A stretch of DNA of 64,000 bases from Massilia sp. IC2-477 (GCF_020707265.1 NZ_JAJFEQ010000008.1:186001-250000); one strand, 5' to 3'. Counted from the stretch's first letter, positions 7,795 through 17,133 are shown. Numbers and translations are program-made. Notes: generated by a model from the sequence alone, not told the origin.

Positions 7795-9869
7795 TGCGCC
7801 TCGTTCCTGCGCTGCTGTTGCTGTTGCCGGCGTTCGCCGTGGCGGCAATGCCCACACCCTTTGATGTGCGCGCGGCCTGGCAGCCGTCCGAGGCACGCCT
7901 GCTCGACCGCAATGGCGTCGCCCTCGATTCCGTGCGCGTCGACCTGAAGGCCCGGCGCGGCAACTGGGTGAGCCTGGCCGATATCTCGCCCGCACTCGGG
8001 GTGGCCGTGCTGCAAGCGGAAGACCAGCGCTTCATGCAGCACGGCGGCATCGACCTGCGCGCGGCTGGGCAGGCGGCCTGGGACAACCTGTTCCGCCAGC
8101 GCCCGCGCGGCGCGTCGACCATCACCATGCAGCTGGCCGGCCTGCTCGATGCGGAACTGCGGGCGGCGAAGGACGGCCGCAGCTGGATGCAGAAGTTCGA
8201 CCAGGTGCTGGCGGCGCGCGAGATCGAGGCCGGCTGGAGCAAGCAGCAGATCCTGGAAGCCTACCTGAACCTGGTGACTTTCCGTGGCGAGCTGCAGGGC
8301 GTCGGCGCCGCTTCGCGTGCGCTGTTCAACAAGGCGCCCTCGGGCCTGGACGGTACCGAATCGGCGATCCTGGCCGCGCTGCTGCGCGCACCTTCCGCCG
8401 CGCCGAAAGCAGTGGCGCGGCGCGCCTGCCAGCTGGCGAAGGAGCTGAAGCTGCCCGGCGACTGCACCGCCGTCGAATGGCGCGCCGCCGTGGCCCTGGC
8501 GCGTCCGGCCCCAGCAGCCCAGGCAAACACACCGCCTGCGCTGCGCCGGCTGCTCGGGAACGCCGGTAGCGGCGTACGCACCACCCTCGACGCGCGGGTG
8601 CAGGCCGCCGCGCTCGACGCGCTGCGCCGCCATGTGCGCGAACTGGCCGAGCGCAACGTCGGCGACGGCGCCGTGGTCGTCATCGACAATGCCAGCGGCG
8701 AGCTGCTGGCCTATGTGGCGAATACCGGCAAGGGCGAGGTCGACGGCGTCGCCGCGCCGCGACAGGCCGGTTCCACCCTCAAGCCTTTCCTGTACCAGCT
8801 GGCGCTCGAGCGGCGCCTGCTCACGGCCGCTTCGCTGCTGGACGACAGCCCGGTCGACATCGCGCTAGGGGGCGCTTCTTACGTGCCGCAGAACTACGAC
8901 CGCGCATTTCGGGGCTATGCCAGTGTGCGCACCAGCCTGGCCAGTTCGCTCAACGTGCCTGCCGTGCGCACGCTGCTGCTGGCCGGCGGTGAGCGCTTCC
9001 ACGAGCGCTTGCGCGCGCTGGGGATCGGCACCCTCAGCGAGGACGCCGACTTCTACGGCCCCTCGCTGGCGCTGGGCTCAAGCGACGTGACGCTGCTGGA
9101 ACTGAGCAATGCCTACCGGACCCTGGCGAATGGCGGGCGCCAGGGGACGCCGACGCTGCGGCCGCGCGCGAAAGAGCCGCTGATACGACTGCTCGATCCC
9201 GCCGCCACCTTCGTCATCGGCGACATCCTGGCCGACCGCGGCGCCCGCAGCCCGACATTCGGGCTACGCAGCGACCTCGCCACTGCCTACTGGAGCGCTG
9301 TGAAGACCGGCACCAGCAAGGACATGCGCGACAACTGGTGCATCGGCTATACGGACCGCTACACGGTTGGCGTCTGGGTGGGCAACTTCAATGGTCAGCC
9401 GATGTGGGACGTGTCGGGTGTGTCAGGAGCGGCGCCAGTGTGGCGCGATGTAATGGACTTCCTGCACCGCGACCGGCCCGGACGGCAGGCTGCGGCGCCG
9501 GCGGGCGTGGTGCGCAAAGCCGTCAGCTACCAGCCCGCACACGAGCCGGCGCGTGAGGAATGGTTCCTGCGCGGGACCGAGACGGCGCTTGTGGAAGCCG
9601 TGCCGGCCGCGCGCCGTTCACCGCGCATCGTGTATCCGGTGGATGGCAGCATCGTGGCGGTGGACCCGGACATCCCGGACGGCGTGGAACGCGTGCTGTT
9701 CCAGGCCCAGGGGGCGGGCGAGCACCGCTGGCGACTGGACGGGAAGGACGTCGGCCTGGCGTCCAATCCTTTGGCCTGGCATCCTGCCGTCGGCGAGCAC
9801 CGCCTGGAACTGGTGGATGGTTCAGGCAAGGCCGTATCGACCAGCCGCTTCGAGGTGCGGGGTAACTAG
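7794..9869 (+). CDS. pbpC: Penicillin-binding protein 1C (bifunctional transglycosylase/transpeptidase)
   Basis: A 691-residue class A PBP. An N-terminal signal/anchor (1-18) precedes the GT51 glycosyltransferase domain with catalytic Glu76 in AEDQRFMQHGG and the STITMQLA motif. The transpeptidase domain has the nucleophile in STLKP (Ser327), the second motif SLN (SSLNVPA) and KTGTS (Lys504). The last 80-90 residues form the BiPBP_C domain typical of PbpC. Its ATG shares one base with the stop of the macroglobulin gene (TGATG), so translation is coupled. Function: peptidoglycan polymerisation and cross-linking in the periplasm, probably in repair or defence rather than bulk growth. Somewhat shorter than E. 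coli PbpC (about 770) but all motifs are present. Confidence 0.96.
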   Translation: MRLVPALLLLLPAFAVAAMPTPFDVRAAWQPSEARLLDRNGVALDSVRVDLKARRGNWVSLADISPALGVAVLQAEDQRFMQHGGIDLRAAGQAAWDNLFRQRPRGASTITMQLAGLLDAELRAAKDGRSWMQKFDQVLAAREIEAGWSKQQILEAYLNLVTFRGELQGVGAASRALFNKAPSGLDGTESAILAALLRAPSAAPKAVARRACQLAKELKLPGDCTAVEWRAAVALARPAPAAQANTPPALRRLLGNAGSGVRTTLDARVQAAALDALRRHVRELAERNVGDGAVVVIDNASGELLAYVANTGKGEVDGVAAPRQAGSTLKPFLYQLALERRLLTAASLLDDSPVDIALGGASYVPQNYDRAFRGYASVRTSLASSLNVPAVRTLLLAGGERFHERLRALGIGTLSEDADFYGPSLALGSSDVTLLELSNAYRTLANGGRQGTPTLRPRAKEPLIRLLDPAATFVIGDILADRGARSPTFGLRSDLATAYWSAVKTGTSKDMRDNWCIGYTDRYTVGVWVGNFNGQPMWDVSGVSGAAPVWRDVMDFLHRDRPGRQAAAPAGVVRKAVSYQPAHEPAREEWFLRGTETALVEAVPAARRSPRIVYPVDGSIVAVDPDIPDGVERVLFQAQGAGEHRWRLDGKDVGLASNPLAWHPAVGEHRLELVDGSGKAVSTSRFEVRGN

Positions 9870-9895
9870 CAAACGTGCGAACGAGAGGGCCACCA

Positions 9896-11053
9896 ATGAC
9901 ATCTACATTCTTTCGATCGTTCCTGGTCTCGTGCCTGCTGCTGACGGGGTGCGCTACGGGTGATTCGGGGCACGCGCTGGATAAGTACGTGGTCCAGGGT
10001 ATGCGGGAAACCGGTGCGCAGGGTCTGGCGATCGCGGTCGTCCGAGGCGGAGTCGTGACGCGGGTAGCTACCTGGGGAAAGCGCAACGCCCGCGGCGAGC
10101 CTCTCACGCCCGACACAGTGATGTATGGCGCGTCGCTCACCAAAGCCGTGTTTGCCTATACGGTGATGCAGCTTGTCGAGGAAGGCAGGCTTGACCTGGA
10201 TACGTCGATCGCGGCCTATCTTCCGAAAGCGCTTCCCGAGTATGCGGGCGAAGCAGGCAGGTACGCCGCCTGGCAGCATCTCGCCGGCGATGAGCGCTGG
10301 CGAAAACTCACGCCACGCATCCTGCTCACCCACAGCGCCGGCTTTTCGAATTTCGGGTTTCTCGAACCTGACGGAAAACTGAAGTTCCATTTCGACCCCG
10401 GCTCCCGGTACGCCTATTCCGGCGATGGGTTGATCCTGCTGCAGTTCGTCATTGAACGCGGGCTGGGTCTCGACTTGGGCAAGGAGATGCAGCGGCGTGT
10501 GTTCGACCGCTTCGGCATGAAGCGAACCAGCATGACCTGGCGTCCGGATTTCGCCACGAATCTTGCCGATGGGTGGAAAGAGGATGGCAGCGTCGAAGCA
10601 CACGACGAGCGCAGCAAGACACGCGCTGCCGGTTCGATGGACACGACGATCAGGGATTTCGCCGAATTTGCCGCTGCTTACGTCCGCGGCGACGGCCTGC
10701 AGCCAGGATCCCGGGCTGAGCTGACGCGGCCCCAGTTGCCCATCCTGACTGCCTCACAGTTTCCTTCATTGCAGGCCATCGCCCCGCCGGAGCGACGGCA
10801 CCGCGACCTGACCGCGGGGCTTGGCGTCATCACCTTCGACGGGCCTCAGGGTCGTGGATTCCAGAAAGGCGGACACAATGATTCCACCGGCAATACCTGG
10901 GTCTGCCTGGAACGACAACAAAGCTGCGTAGTGATCCTGTCGAACGATGTGCGCGCCGAGCCGTTGTTCCCGGAGATCGTCCGCCTCATCCTGGGTGAGA
11001 CCGGTATGCCCTGGAGCTGGGAGTATGGGCCGCGCAGTTGGGCAAGGCCGTGA
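9896..11053 (+). CDS. Serine hydrolase of the beta-lactamase/class C PBP fold, lipoprotein
   Basis: A 385-residue protein with the beta-lactamase (PF00144) fold. The N-terminus MTSTFFRSFLVSCLLLTGCA is a lipoprotein signal with lipobox LTGC, so it is membrane anchored. The nucleophile motif is SLTK (Ser80), the second motif is YSG (Tyr174 in YAYSGDG) where YxN is usual, and KGGHNDS near the C-terminus replaces KTG with the HxG form seen in esterase/peptidase members. I chose ATG 9896 because GAGAGGG precedes it and it begins the signal peptide; an in-frame start at 9875 lacks both. It lies 26 bases after pbpC and may share its transcript. Beta-lactamase, esterase and D-aminopeptidase activities are all possible; true AmpC activity is not implied. 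Confidence 0.85.
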   Translation: MTSTFFRSFLVSCLLLTGCATGDSGHALDKYVVQGMRETGAQGLAIAVVRGGVVTRVATWGKRNARGEPLTPDTVMYGASLTKAVFAYTVMQLVEEGRLDLDTSIAAYLPKALPEYAGEAGRYAAWQHLAGDERWRKLTPRILLTHSAGFSNFGFLEPDGKLKFHFDPGSRYAYSGDGLILLQFVIERGLGLDLGKEMQRRVFDRFGMKRTSMTWRPDFATNLADGWKEDGSVEAHDERSKTRAAGSMDTTIRDFAEFAAAYVRGDGLQPGSRAELTRPQLPILTASQFPSLQAIAPPERRHRDLTAGLGVITFDGPQGRGFQKGGHNDSTGNTWVCLERQQSCVVILSNDVRAEPLFPEIVRLILGETGMPWSWEYGPRSWARP

Positions 11054-11064
11054 CCGGCATTTTT
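11047..11064 (+). terminator. Weak candidate intrinsic terminator
   Basis: GCCG-TGAC-CGGC followed by A and five T overlaps the stop codon of the serine hydrolase gene. The stem is only 4 bp, so this is a weak call, but it fits the end of the macroglobulin-pbpC-hydrolase group. Confidence 0.3.
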
Positions 11065-11158
11065 CCTTGCAGCGGGTTGATCACGAGCGGATGCAGCGGG
11101 ATCCAGGGTCAAGTCTCGACTGGTTTGCTGATCTGTTTACGATAATAGAATCGCAATA

Positions 11159-11707
11159 ATGAAATTTTTCCGAAGTTTACTGGTGCTTCTACCTGGATTA
11201 CTGAATGTGGCTTGCACCTTCAATTCAGTCAAACCCCTGCCTGCCGGCGGCTTACCGTCTGCGAATCGCGCGGTAATCGTGTATGGTGTACAAGTCGAAG
11301 GCGTCTGGGATTACGCTGGTTTCGGTGTCCAAATAGATGAGTACGATATCGAGAAACAGAACATTACAGGTAACTGTTTCCGCTTTAATCGTGCCGTTGC
11401 CAGCGTCTCTTCGGTTCCCGGACCTGTTAGATACTTCGCTTTCGATGTGCCGCCAGGTCACTATGGCTACAGTCCCTTCCACGCAACGCGATTCGCAGGT
11501 GATTTTGTAGCCTTCGAGGCCCCACCTGCGCAAATCGTATACTTAGGAATTTTCCGCTTCGAGAAGAGCCAGGTCGTTTCACTCAGCCGAAATCTGGAGG
11601 CGGTCAGGCACGAGCTCAACGCAGCACTCCCCGGACTGAAGGGCCAAGTCACCTCGGCGAGGGCGAGCCTGGCAAAACGTCCGCGGCCCTTCCTTTGTGC
11701 GCCGTGA
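11159..11707 (+). CDS. Hypothetical exported protein, AT-richer than its surroundings
   Basis: A 182-residue protein I do not recognise. The N-terminus MKFFRSLLVLLPGLLNVACT is a signal peptide; LNVAC resembles a weak lipobox, so it may be a lipoprotein. The middle (about 40-150) looks like an all-beta domain with VIVYGVQVEG, YFAFDVPPGHYGYSP and IVYLGIFRF, a pattern seen in small cell-envelope beta-sandwich proteins. Bases are clearly more AT-rich than the neighbours, with codons such as TTT, AAT and ATA, suggesting later acquisition. No strong ribosome site precedes the ATG; GATAAT at 11141-11146 could be a -10. The gene stands alone between a forward operon and a reverse one. Confidence 0.6.
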   Translation: MKFFRSLLVLLPGLLNVACTFNSVKPLPAGGLPSANRAVIVYGVQVEGVWDYAGFGVQIDEYDIEKQNITGNCFRFNRAVASVSSVPGPVRYFAFDVPPGHYGYSPFHATRFAGDFVAFEAPPAQIVYLGIFRFEKSQVVSLSRNLEAVRHELNAALPGLKGQVTSARASLAKRPRPFLCAP

Positions 11708-11879
11708 GACCAGCGAAAATCAATGTCGGCAGCCAGCCTCAGAGCGTTGGACGACAGCAAGACCCGACGGTCCACCGAAAGCCAGGTTCTGCATGTTCTC
11801 GCGGTGCTGCAACTTGGGCACCGACCTTCGCCAGTGCCACGGTCTTGCTGACAAGGACAAGCGTTCAGTCAGCAATCTC

Positions 11880-14201
11880 CTAACTGACCTGCGGCGGGTC
11901 CTGCACTGGAATCTCCAGATCCCCCAGCAGGATCTTGTCCGGCGTGATCGGCGTGCTGCGCAGGCGTCGTCCGGTGGCGTGGAAGATCGCGTTGCTGATC
12001 GCCGCCGACACCGACACCAGGCCGATCTCGCCCACACCCTTGGCGCCGAGCTGCTCGCTGACGATGCGGTCGTCCTCGTCGGCGAAGATCACCTCGATGT
12101 TGTGGACGTCCGCATTCACCGCCACGTGGTACTCGGCGTAGTTGTGGTTCATGAAGCGCCCGAAGCGGTGGTCCGTGAAGCTCTCCTCATGCAGCGCCTG
12201 GCTGATGCCCCAGACCACGCCGCCGATCACCTGGCTGGCCGCGGTCTTGGCGCTGATGATGCGGCCAGCCGCCACCGCATTGACCACGCGCGTGACGCGT
12301 ACGATGCCCAGCTTCTCGTTGACCCGCACTTCGCAGAATACTGCCGAGTGCACGGCGCGCGTGTACTTGCGCTGCTTGAGCATCGAGGGCGTCATGAAGA
12401 ACTTTTCCTCGACCCGGTCGACGCCTGCGGAAGCCAGGACTTCGCGCAGCTGCATCGCGGTTTCCGGCCGATTGCGCAGGCGCACGGTACCGTCGGTGAA
12501 CTCCAGGTCCTGGGGCCGCGCCTTGGCCAGCAGCGAACCCGGCATCTTCTTGGCCAGTTTGATCAGACTCTTCTTGAGCTTGTCGCAGGCGCTGTGCACG
12601 CCGCTGCCCACCGTCGAGACGTGCGAAGAACCACCTTCGACCGGTGCGAAAGGCAGGGTCGAGTCGCCCAGCTGGAAGGTGACGCGCTCCAGCGGCAGGC
12701 CCAGGCTCTCGGCCGCGATCATCGACATCACCGTGTAGGTGCCGGTGCCGATGTCGGACGCCGCGCTGCTCACCACCAGGCGCCCGTCCGCATGGAACAC
12801 GGCGCTCACGCGCGCCAGCATCACCAGCGAATCCCACATGCCGGTTGCCATGCCCCAGCCGACCAGTTCGTCGCCGTCGCGCATCGAACGCGGCTCGATC
12901 GGGCGGTCCTTCCAGCCGAAGCGGGCGGCGCCCTTGTCGTAGCACTGGCTCAGTTCCTTGGTCGAATACGGCTTGTCCTCGAGCGGATTGCGGTCGGCAT
13001 AGTTCAGGCGCCGGAACTCCAGCGGGTCCATGCGCAACTTGTAGGCCAGTTCGTCCATCGCCACTTCCAGCGCATGCATGCCGTGGGCGGCGCCGGGGGC
13101 GCGCATGTCGATCGGCGAGTGGCGGTCGTGCGCCACCAGCTTGTAGCCGAGCTTGATGTTGTCGCAGGCGTAGAGCTGCCCCGACCAGTTGACGACGACT
13201 TCGACGTAGTCCTCGAGGCGCGAGGTCTCGTGGATGGCCTCGTGCACGATGGCCTGCAGCTTGCCGTCCTGATTGGCGGCCAGCTTGACCTGCTGCCAGG
13301 TCTCGGGCCGGTGGCCGAAGCTGAACATCTGCTGGCGCGTGAGCACCACGCGCACCGAGCATTTCAGCTTCAGCGCCGCCATCACGGCAAGGGGCAGCTG
13401 GTACTGCGGACGCAGGCCGGAGCCGAAGGCGCCGCCCACGTAGGGGTTGCGCACCGTGACCTTTTCCTTCTTCAAACCAAAGGCGCGCGACACGTACCAA
13501 CGGTTGTTCTGTGAGCTCTGGGTCTTGTCGTAGATGGTCAGGTGGCCGTCCTCGCCATACACCACGGTGGTGGCATGCATCTCCATCGGGTTGTGGTGCT
13601 CGACGCCGTGGTAGAACTGCGATTCGATCTTGACCTCGGCCTGTTCATACGCCTTGTCGGCGTTGCCGGTGGAGCTGGGAGGCGTGAAGCCGGCCTTCAG
13701 CGGACGCGGCTTGTAGGCCTGGTCCAGGCTCTCCAGCAGGTTCGTTTCGTGCTCCTCTTCCTCGTAGCTGACGTCCACCAGCTGGGCCGCATGGCGCGCA
13801 GCCTCGAAGGTCTCGGCCACCACCAGGGCGACCGGCTGGCCGCTGTAGAAGATACGGTCGCTGAACAGCGGGCGGAAGGGCGAGCCGGCGGGCGCGGTCA
13901 TGTCCTTGTAGGCCAGGTCCCAGGAGCGGACCTTGGGGCGGTTCAGGTGGGTGAGCACCTCCACCACGCCGGGGACGCTGAGCGCCGCACGGGTGTCGAT
14001 GCTCTTGACGCGGCCGCGCGCCGCGGTGCCGCTCACCACCACGCCGTAGCGCAGGTCGGGCGCCTCGTGCTCGGCGGCGTATTTCGCTTGTCCGGTCACC
14101 TTGGCGTAGCCGTCGACCCGCGAGACCGGCATGCCGCTGCGCACGCGGCCGGTGCCTTCGGGCGCGGTCGGGGTGCGCAGTTCTGGAATCAGGTCGGTCA
14201 T
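11880..14201 (-). CDS. paoC: Molybdenum hydroxylase, molybdopterin-binding large subunit (PaoC/xanthine dehydrogenase family)
   Basis: A 773-residue catalytic subunit of a xanthine dehydrogenase-family enzyme. After the N-terminal Ald_Xan_dh domain ([20 protein letters not shown], residues ~25-45) come the molybdopterin-binding segments, including [13 protein letters not shown] and [13 protein letters not shown]. The C-terminal [10 protein letters not shown] holds the invariant catalytic glutamate (Glu725). It should oxidise aldehydes or N-heterocycles by hydroxylation at Mo. It is the third gene of a unit reading 15723 to 11880, overlapping the FAD subunit by four bases (ATGA). No Tat signal is seen on the large subunit, as usual. 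PaoABC-type periplasmic aldehyde oxidoreductase is the nearest known system; the substrate is not determined. Confidence 0.9.
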   Translation of the reverse strand: MTDLIPELRTPTAPEGTGRVRSGMPVSRVDGYAKVTGQAKYAAEHEAPDLRYGVVVSGTAARGRVKSIDTRAALSVPGVVEVLTHLNRPKVRSWDLAYKDMTAPAGSPFRPLFSDRIFYSGQPVALVVAETFEAARHAAQLVDVSYEEEEHETNLLESLDQAYKPRPLKAGFTPPSSTGNADKAYEQAEVKIESQFYHGVEHHNPMEMHATTVVYGEDGHLTIYDKTQSSQNNRWYVSRAFGLKKEKVTVRNPYVGGAFGSGLRPQYQLPLAVMAALKLKCSVRVVLTRQQMFSFGHRPETWQQVKLAANQDGKLQAIVHEAIHETSRLEDYVEVVVNWSGQLYACDNIKLGYKLVAHDRHSPIDMRAPGAAHGMHALEVAMDELAYKLRMDPLEFRRLNYADRNPLEDKPYSTKELSQCYDKGAARFGWKDRPIEPRSMRDGDELVGWGMATGMWDSLVMLARVSAVFHADGRLVVSSAASDIGTGTYTVMSMIAAESLGLPLERVTFQLGDSTLPFAPVEGGSSHVSTVGSGVHSACDKLKKSLIKLAKKMPGSLLAKARPQDLEFTDGTVRLRNRPETAMQLREVLASAGVDRVEEKFFMTPSMLKQRKYTRAVHSAVFCEVRVNEKLGIVRVTRVVNAVAAGRIISAKTAASQVIGGVVWGISQALHEESFTDHRFGRFMNHNYAEYHVAVNADVHNIEVIFADEDDRIVSEQLGAKGVGEIGLVSVSAAISNAIFHATGRRLRSTPITPDKILLGDLEIPVQDPPQVS

Positions 14202-15202
14202 CGTTGTTCTCCCTTGGCGTACTCGGTGCCGCGCGCGGCGGTCGTCAATGCCTGTTCGATGGTATTGCGGGCCAGCGTCAGCTTGAAGTCGTTCTGGCCG
14301 TGGCCTTTCGCGCCGCGCAGCACGATGTCGGCTGCAGCTCCAAAGGTTTCCAGTCCCGGCGTCTTGCCCACCAGGGCTTCCTCCGCCTCTTCGACGCGCC
14401 AGGGCTTGTGGGCGACGCCGCCGAGGGCGATGCGGGCGGCGCGGATGGTGCCGCTCTGGATGTCGAGCGCCGCCGCCACCGACACCAGGGCAAACGCATA
14501 GGACAAGCGCTCACGCACCTTGATGTAGGCGGAATGCGCCCTGAAGCGGGCGGCGTCCGGCAGCGTGATGTGGGTGATCAGTTCACCCGGCTCCAGCGTG
14601 TTGTCCAGCTCGGGCCGGTCGCCCGGCAGGCGGTGGAAGTCGGCGAAGGGGATGTCGCGCTCGCCGCGCTGCGAGCGCACGTGCACCACGGAGTCGAGGG
14701 CGCGCAGGGCCACGCACATGTCCGACGGGTGGGTTGCGATGCAGTGTTCGCTGGTGCCGAGGATGGCGTGCAGTCGGTTCAGGCCGTCCTTGGCGGGGCA
14801 GCCGGTGCCCGGTTCGCGCTTGTTGCAGGGCGTGCCGACGTCGTAGAAGTAATAGCAGCGGGTGCGCTGCAGCAGGTTGCCGCCGTTGGTGGCCATGTTG
14901 CGCAGCTGGGGCGAGGCGCCGGCCAGGATCGCGGCGCTCAGCAGCGGATAGCGTTCGCGTACCAGCGGGTGGTAGGCGGTGTCGGCGTTGCGGGCGAGGG
15001 CGCCCAGGCGCAGCCCGCCGTTCGCTTCTTCGACCGTGTCAAGGCCGAGGCCGTTGATGTCGACCAGCTCGCCTGGGCGCATCACGCCTTCTTTCATTAA
15101 GTCGAGCAGGTTGGTGCCGCCCGCGATGGGACGCGCGCCTGACGCCAGGCGGGCCAGCGCGGCGTCCACGTCGCTGGCCTGGGTAAAGGTGAACGGGTTC
15201 AT
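14198..15202 (-). CDS. paoB: Molybdenum hydroxylase, FAD-binding subunit with extra [4Fe-4S] site (PaoB-like)
   Basis: A 334-residue FAD subunit. The FAD-binding motif is [13 protein letters not shown] (residues ~25-37) and [18 protein letters not shown]. Four cysteines (116, 126, 135, 154) in [21 protein letters not shown] and EHCIATHP match the additional [4Fe-4S] cluster known in E. coli PaoB and 4-hydroxybenzoyl-CoA reductase beta, and absent from ordinary XdhA/B proteins. The start ATG at 15202 overlaps the end of the 2Fe-2S gene; longer in-frame starts run into that gene and are rejected. The subunit passes electrons from the iron-sulfur clusters to FAD and an acceptor. Confidence 0.9.
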   Translation of the reverse strand: MNPFTFTQASDVDAALARLASGARPIAGGTNLLDLMKEGVMRPGELVDINGLGLDTVEEANGGLRLGALARNADTAYHPLVRERYPLLSAAILAGASPQLRNMATNGGNLLQRTRCYYFYDVGTPCNKREPGTGCPAKDGLNRLHAILGTSEHCIATHPSDMCVALRALDSVVHVRSQRGERDIPFADFHRLPGDRPELDNTLEPGELITHITLPDAARFRAHSAYIKVRERLSYAFALVSVAAALDIQSGTIRAARIALGGVAHKPWRVEEAEEALVGKTPGLETFGAAADIVLRGAKGHGQNDFKLTLARNTIEQALTTAARGTEYAKGEQR

Positions 15203-15723
15203 GCGAGCACCGGACCGGTCGTGAACGGCTTTTCGCCTTCGCCAGGCTTGCCCTGGATGCCCATCACCTGCATCACCGCTTCGGTGATCTGTGGGTAGGC
15301 GCCGCAGCGGCACACGTTGCCGCTCATGAGCTCGCGCACGTCGTCGATGCTCCTGGCCTGGCCTTCGGCGATCAGGCCGGCGGCGGAACACAGCTGGCCG
15401 GGGGTGCAGTAACCGCACTGGAAGGCGTCGCAATCGATGAAGGCCTGCTGCAGCGGATGCAGGGTGTCGCCGTCGGCCAGGCCCTCGACCGTGGTCAGCT
15501 CCTTGCCGTCGTGCATCACCGCCAGGGTCAGGCAGGAATTGATGCGTTTGCCGTCCAGCAGGACGGTACATGCGCCGCACTGGCCATGGTCGCAGCCCTT
15601 CTTGGTGCCGGTGAGGTCTGCGCGTTCGCGCAGGAGGTCGAGCAGCGTCACCCAGGGTTCGACCGAATACTCGCGGTCCTCCCCGTTGATGCGCAGCCGG
15701 ATCGGGTGTTGGTGCAGTTCCAT
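15199..15723 (-). CDS. paoA: Molybdenum hydroxylase, [2Fe-2S] subunit (PaoA-like)
   Basis: A 174-residue two-cluster ferredoxin subunit. The plant-type cluster uses Cys44, Cys49, Cys52 and Cys64 (CDHGQCGAC and NSC); the second uses Cys103, Cys106, Cys138 and Cys140 (CGYC and CRC). It relays electrons from molybdenum to FAD. Start ATG has GAAGGGACGG upstream. In E. coli the homologous PaoA carries a Tat signal that exports the whole complex. Here the protein begins [18 protein letters not shown] with no twin-arginine leader, so the complex is predicted to be cytoplasmic. No XdhC-type maturation gene lies beside the operon in this window. Confidence 0.93.
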   Translation of the reverse strand: MELHQHPIRLRINGEDREYSVEPWVTLLDLLRERADLTGTKKGCDHGQCGACTVLLDGKRINSCLTLAVMHDGKELTTVEGLADGDTLHPLQQAFIDCDAFQCGYCTPGQLCSAAGLIAEGQARSIDDVRELMSGNVCRCGAYPQITEAVMQVMGIQGKPGEGEKPFTTGPVLA

Positions 15724-15823
15724 GGCCGTCCCTTCGTAATATCCTTGAGCGAAGCCACTACCTTAACCGTCCACCCGATCCTGTTCGGTTAGTTCACACA
15801 CGTACCATCGCGGCCTCGGCGGT

Positions 15824-16609
15824 TCAATCCACAGTCAGGGTCTTCGCCTGCGGGTCCACCATGCGGAGCATCCGCACCACGGCGTCGGTGGTGACGGTGT
15901 CGATTTGCCCCGCCATGCGGCGCTCGAACGGGTGGTCGTCGAAGGCGACATTGGCGCGGAACATGCGCGCGCCCAGGCGCACCGCCGCCGGCACCTCGAC
16001 GGTGGGCGGCTGGAAGCCGATCGAGCGCAGCCATTTCTGGGCTTCAAGACGGGTCTCTACCTGGCCAGCGGGAGCGAAAGCGGCGGCGAGGTTCTCCAGC
16101 ACCCACTGGTTCGAGTTCTGGTACCTGGTCGAGTACACGTAGGACAGCATGTTGTAGTTCGGCTCGTGCAGGCGCACCGGGGTGCGGGTCGCCACCAGTT
16201 TGGCCAGTTTCGCCCCCATCTCCGGGCCCGGAATCACCAGTTGCGCCTCGAAGCGATACAGGTCGGTGAGGAAGAAGTTGCCCATGCCCTCGTTGTACAG
16301 CGCCGAACTGGCGCTGCCGCAGTCGTTCAGTTCGTGCACGACGATCCAGCGCCCCGCCGGATGGTCGCGCACCACAATCCCCATGTGCGAGTAGCGCAGG
16401 CGATACTTGCTGAGGTCCTGGCCGGCGCGCGAGACCAGCGCGACCTGGGCGCCGCTGGCCTCGAGCGCCTGCACGGTGCGCTGGGCCAGGTCCATCGACA
16501 GTACCACCTCGTGCGGCGCGAGAGGACGTTCCTCGCAGGGCTGGCCCGCGTGCGCAGGGACAGTCGCAGCCAGTGCGCCGAGCAGGGCCGCGGCAAGCAG
16601 CGGGCGCAT
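15824..16609 (-). CDS. DUF2145 family exported protein
   Basis: A 261-residue protein of the DUF2145 family. The signal peptide [21 protein letters not shown] is followed by GQPCEERPLAPHEV. The core (about 50-190) contains KYRLRYSHMGIVVRDHPAG and VHELNDCGSASSALYNEG, reminiscent of the histidine and substrate loops of NlpC/YiiX-type hydrolases, but I cannot place a full catalytic triad. I chose ATG 16609 because it begins the signal peptide and overlaps the stop of the upstream gene by one base (TGATG). The longer frame up to 17179 mistranslates that gene. Function is unknown; coupling with the preceding secreted protein suggests a joint periplasmic role. Confidence 0.8.
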   Translation of the reverse strand: MRPLLAAALLGALAATVPAHAGQPCEERPLAPHEVVLSMDLAQRTVQALEASGAQVALVSRAGQDLSKYRLRYSHMGIVVRDHPAGRWIVVHELNDCGSASSALYNEGMGNFFLTDLYRFEAQLVIPGPEMGAKLAKLVATRTPVRLHEPNYNMLSYVYSTRYQNSNQWVLENLAAAFAPAGQVETRLEAQKWLRSIGFQPPTVEVPAAVRLGARMFRANVAFDDHPFERRMAGQIDTVTTDAVVRMLRMVDPQAKTLTVD

Positions 16610-17022
16610 CAGCTTGCCCTCGCATGGTGCAGCAGGGCTTTGCCCGCTTCGTTCGGGATAAAGGCGAGCGCCTTGCCCGAGGCGACCAGCACGTAGCCGG
16701 TCGAGGCGGTGACCACTTCCAGCGTGCTGCCGACCGCCACGGAAACGCCGCCGGCGGCCTTTCCCGACAGGCGCACGGTGGCCCGGCTGGCGTCCGCCGC
16801 GTTTTCCAGTACCACTTCCAGGCCGTCGCCGACAGTCTTGACGCTGGCCACGACCACGCTGCCGGTGGCCGCAACGGCCAGGATGGAACCGCCGACCACC
16901 ACACCCGACAGGTTGGCGCTGGCGTTCGACACGGCCGACTGGCCCGACTGGCCGGCGTGGCCCGCCGCCTGGGTGGCGGCGCAGGCGAGGCCGAGCAGGG
17001 TAGCGAGGATGATCCGTTTCAT
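16609..17022 (-). CDS. Small exported Ala/Val-rich protein, unknown
   Basis: A 137-residue protein with signal peptide MKRIILATLLGLACAATQAA and then a Gly/Ser/Ala/Val-rich mature part with alternating small and beta-branched residues (for example GVVVGGSILAVAATGSVVV). This could be a membrane-spanning or beta-rich segment. I do not recognise a named domain. The start at 17022 has GGAGCACACC upstream; longer frames to 17349 run into the divergent ABC transporter gene. The stop overlaps the start of the DUF2145 gene, so the two form a translationally coupled pair. Confidence 0.7.
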   Translation of the reverse strand: MKRIILATLLGLACAATQAAGHAGQSGQSAVSNASANLSGVVVGGSILAVAATGSVVVASVKTVGDGLEVVLENAADASRATVRLSGKAAGGVSVAVGSTLEVVTASTGYVLVASGKALAFIPNEAGKALLHHARAS

Positions 17023-17112
17023 GGTGTGCTCCTTCGTTGAAGTGTTGGCATGATCGCCACCCGACGTGATGCTTGCAAGAAAAACGCACGAAGTAGCGCG
17101 GTACTGACGCTG

Positions 17113-17133
17113 CGGTATCGGATTGCGATACCG
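17113..17133. repeat. Perfect dyad CGGTATCG-GATTG-CGATACCG
   Basis: Two perfect 8-bp arms around a 5-base centre, in the 178-bp gap between the divergent small exported protein and the ABC exporter, 68 bases before the exporter start. It is well placed for an operator; it would also form a hairpin in a leader transcript. Confidence 0.55.

Noticed and set aside
11697-13514. 605-codon plus-strand open frame across the molybdopterin subunit
   Set aside because: Antisense to a gene with clear xanthine dehydrogenase-family motifs; no recognisable content.
15762-15792. TAACCG-N16-CGGTTA repeat upstream of the molybdenum hydroxylase genes
   Set aside because: Arms are only 6 bp with a wide spacer and no promoter hexamers align with it.
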